From Hyposmocoma kahamanoa (lineage: Eukaryota; Arthropoda; Insecta; Lepidoptera; Cosmopterigidae): 64,000 bases of DNA. Of this stretch, positions 54,417 to 57,400 are shown in pieces. The position numbers were made by a program, and so were the translations under genes. Numbering within the stretch: the stretch's first letter is position 1; each line of letters starts with the position of its first letter. The notes under the pieces are model-generated. The model was not told where the DNA came from. It saw only the letters and a list, made by a program, of their open reading frames with translations, and made no database searches. Location: the NCBI RefSeq assembly GCF_003589595.1, contig NW_020654422.1, forward strand, positions 2,432,123 to 2,496,122. Direction: 5' to 3'.

Positions 54417-57400
54417 CATAAATAATAACTTTTGTTCCACGACTTTTAGTAATTCATTAGATTTTACTTTCGTATAAATATAAAAATATTTAAATAGATC
54501 GCTCTAACGATGATAACTCTGTGCTATAAGAAAAGAAAGCGCGTAAATACCAGTCCGATGTGAAACGAAGGAGCGGGGGTGAGGAACGTCGGGGAGCATG
54601 CGTTTGAACTTACTACCAGCTTTTGGTTGATTACGCATTACAGTGAAAGTGCTAAATTTAAAAAATTACTTTGGAAAAAATATATAGTAAAATTTAGCAT
54701 ACACACTGATTACTACACGGTGTGAAAACACGATTTCTAAAAATTTTCACGATAGAAAAAAAACACAAACTTACCTTGAAATTTTACAAGAAAACCGCTG
54801 TATTCAATAGGTACTTCACCTATACCAATGATTTTTTAATATCAACTATACTAAATAGAACACGTATACTATACGATATACATTTTTCAAAATGCTTTCA
54901 TTGCGTTTGTAAAAAAATAAATTCTGAAATAAAGCCACTATTGTCCGACCCAAGCAAATTGAACCGTATTAGTACGGGATAAATTTTAATTCTAGATGAA
55001 GTTTATTTTTTGTTAAGTTTTTATCGAGTTCTTAGGTTTTCGCGATTGTTACACATAGGAAATGAAACTACTTATTAGTTTTATTTGTTTTTTCAAACAA
55101 ACTGCCGTTTCTAGCCACTTACAGGTTCCACGATGAGTCAGCTGTGACCACGATAATAGTACCACAGTGGTTCTTGTCGGTGGTACTAGTGGGAACGAAG
55201 GATGTAATACGTACACTTAGGGTGCGGTGTCTTCGTATCATTGCGTAAGCCTAACTACAAAAAAACCCAGTTACATATCGAGTTCTTAGGTTTTCGCGAT
55301 TGTTACACATAGGAAATTAAACAATTTTTCCGGATTTAAATCGCGTATATTTGTTTTTTCAACTCAATTACAGTTATCCAACTTTGCTTAAGATGATTGT
55401 ACTCAGCCTCAGGTGTTATTTATAAATATTAACTAAAAATAATTGTGGATTAAGAAAAAACTGTTAAAAAACTTTGACACAACAGTCTATTAAAATTTCC
55501 TACATAAGGTAGGTATACGAAGATTTTTTGTTGGCACGTTAGGTGTTATTTTTAGATATACTTATGGAATTTTTCGTGTCAATCACATCAATTCAAAGGA
55601 ATTCAAGAAGATCACAAGGTGAACCAAAGGGTTCACCTTGTGATCTCCTATACTAATTAAGAGTACTATAGTAATGCAATTCAGTAAGAGTATATGTTTT
55701 TCAAATTCATTTATTTCTTTTATGTACTGGTTATAAATACGTTTTGGCGAACTTGTTGTCCCAACGTTTTGCACATAGGCACTGGATGACAAGGTTCTAG
55801 GTTCGAAACCTAGTAGAACCAATTTCGGAAACAGCATTTTGTAAATTGGTTCTAGACTGGGTGTACTGAGCAATGTCCCGGGACATTGCTCAGTACACCC
55901 AGTCTAACCCAGACTAACCGCTGACCTAGCGTCCCGTAAAAGTGTGATTCTTGAGTTCGTGGTCTTTTCCTCATTTCCGCCATTTTTATTTTCTAATAAT
56001 TACGTTTCAATATTATACTCGAATTTCAAGGTAATTTACTGGAACAGTTATTATACGCTGGTTTGTTTGAAAAAAATAAATAAACATGAGATACGTTCCG
56101 AGAAAAATTCGCTTAGTTTCATTTCTAAGAAGCAACCCAGAAAATTTAAGAAAGAAAATACATTTATTTCTTTACAACAAATAACACCATGACAGAAAAA
56201 AATCGAAATAGAACAAAAGAAAAACAAAACATTCAAACATAAAACATAAATAAATAATTACAAAACAAAAATCACAAACGGAACAAAAAATGAAAATAAA
56301 ATTAAAACAAATTATTCACATAAACAAGGACACTGTATAAAGATTTCATGCTTGTTATCTTGTTAGCATGTCAATCACATTTCACTCATTTGGTGCTACA
56401 CTGACGCAATTGTACTTCTTGTAAAGTTACAGGAAATGGATTTGAATGGATTTTTTAATATTATTTCAAATGTATGACGTGTCAATAAAACTTTGTGCAT
56501 TTTTTACAATACATGTATATAATTTTCAAATTACTGCAGATTTTTCCTCAAAGTGTTTACGACACTTATTATATTACAGATATATTAGCATACTTAGTTC
56601 AATTTTCCCAAAATTACAATTACGTCAATGTAGTACCAAATGAGCGATTTATCTAGTATATATATAAAACTATCACCTTTTCCCACTTATTTTCACGATT
56701 CAAAAGCATGAGTAGTCCTTCATAGAGTTTTGTTCTAGCTATTCGGTATCTGGGATAACTGTGAATTGATAAGTGCTGAACAGTATCCTCAAACAAAAGT
56801 AATTCATAGGTCTGTAAAAGCTAAGTTTTGATCGACTTAAAAAAAGGGAGCTTTATTATTGTCTACGTTACGTAATTACTTCAATATTTATTTGTGAACC
56901 GATTTAGATTACTCTTTCTTTGCTAGAAAGGGGGTTACTTTAGTAGTGGTCCCATAGAAATTTGAATAAAATATTCCACCTCTAAGGGTGACACATTAGG
57001 GGATGAATATGTTTAATAGTATTTCACCCACTTTCCGGTAACCGATTTAAATTAAACTTGGCAAGTTGTAATTCCACTAACTATTGAAGTCGCTTTTTAA
57101 AAAAAAGGTAATGATATAAGGCAGTATTTCTATCATTTAAACTAACTGCTTGTGTTCTAAAACTTTCAAACATTTTTGTCTTCTACCTGGATAAATCTGC
57201 CATATAGTAATCAAACGAACAAAGTGTTGTTTGTTGTTGTTGTGATTATTGCACAATAATTATTCTGTGGTTGTATTTATTATCTATTTATGGAAATTAT
57301 TTTATATTCGGAACTAAACCTCCTCACTATTTTTCGCATAACACGCTAATGTAACCCTTTTAAACCTGTAACACATTCTAGAAGATTTGCATTTTGTTAC

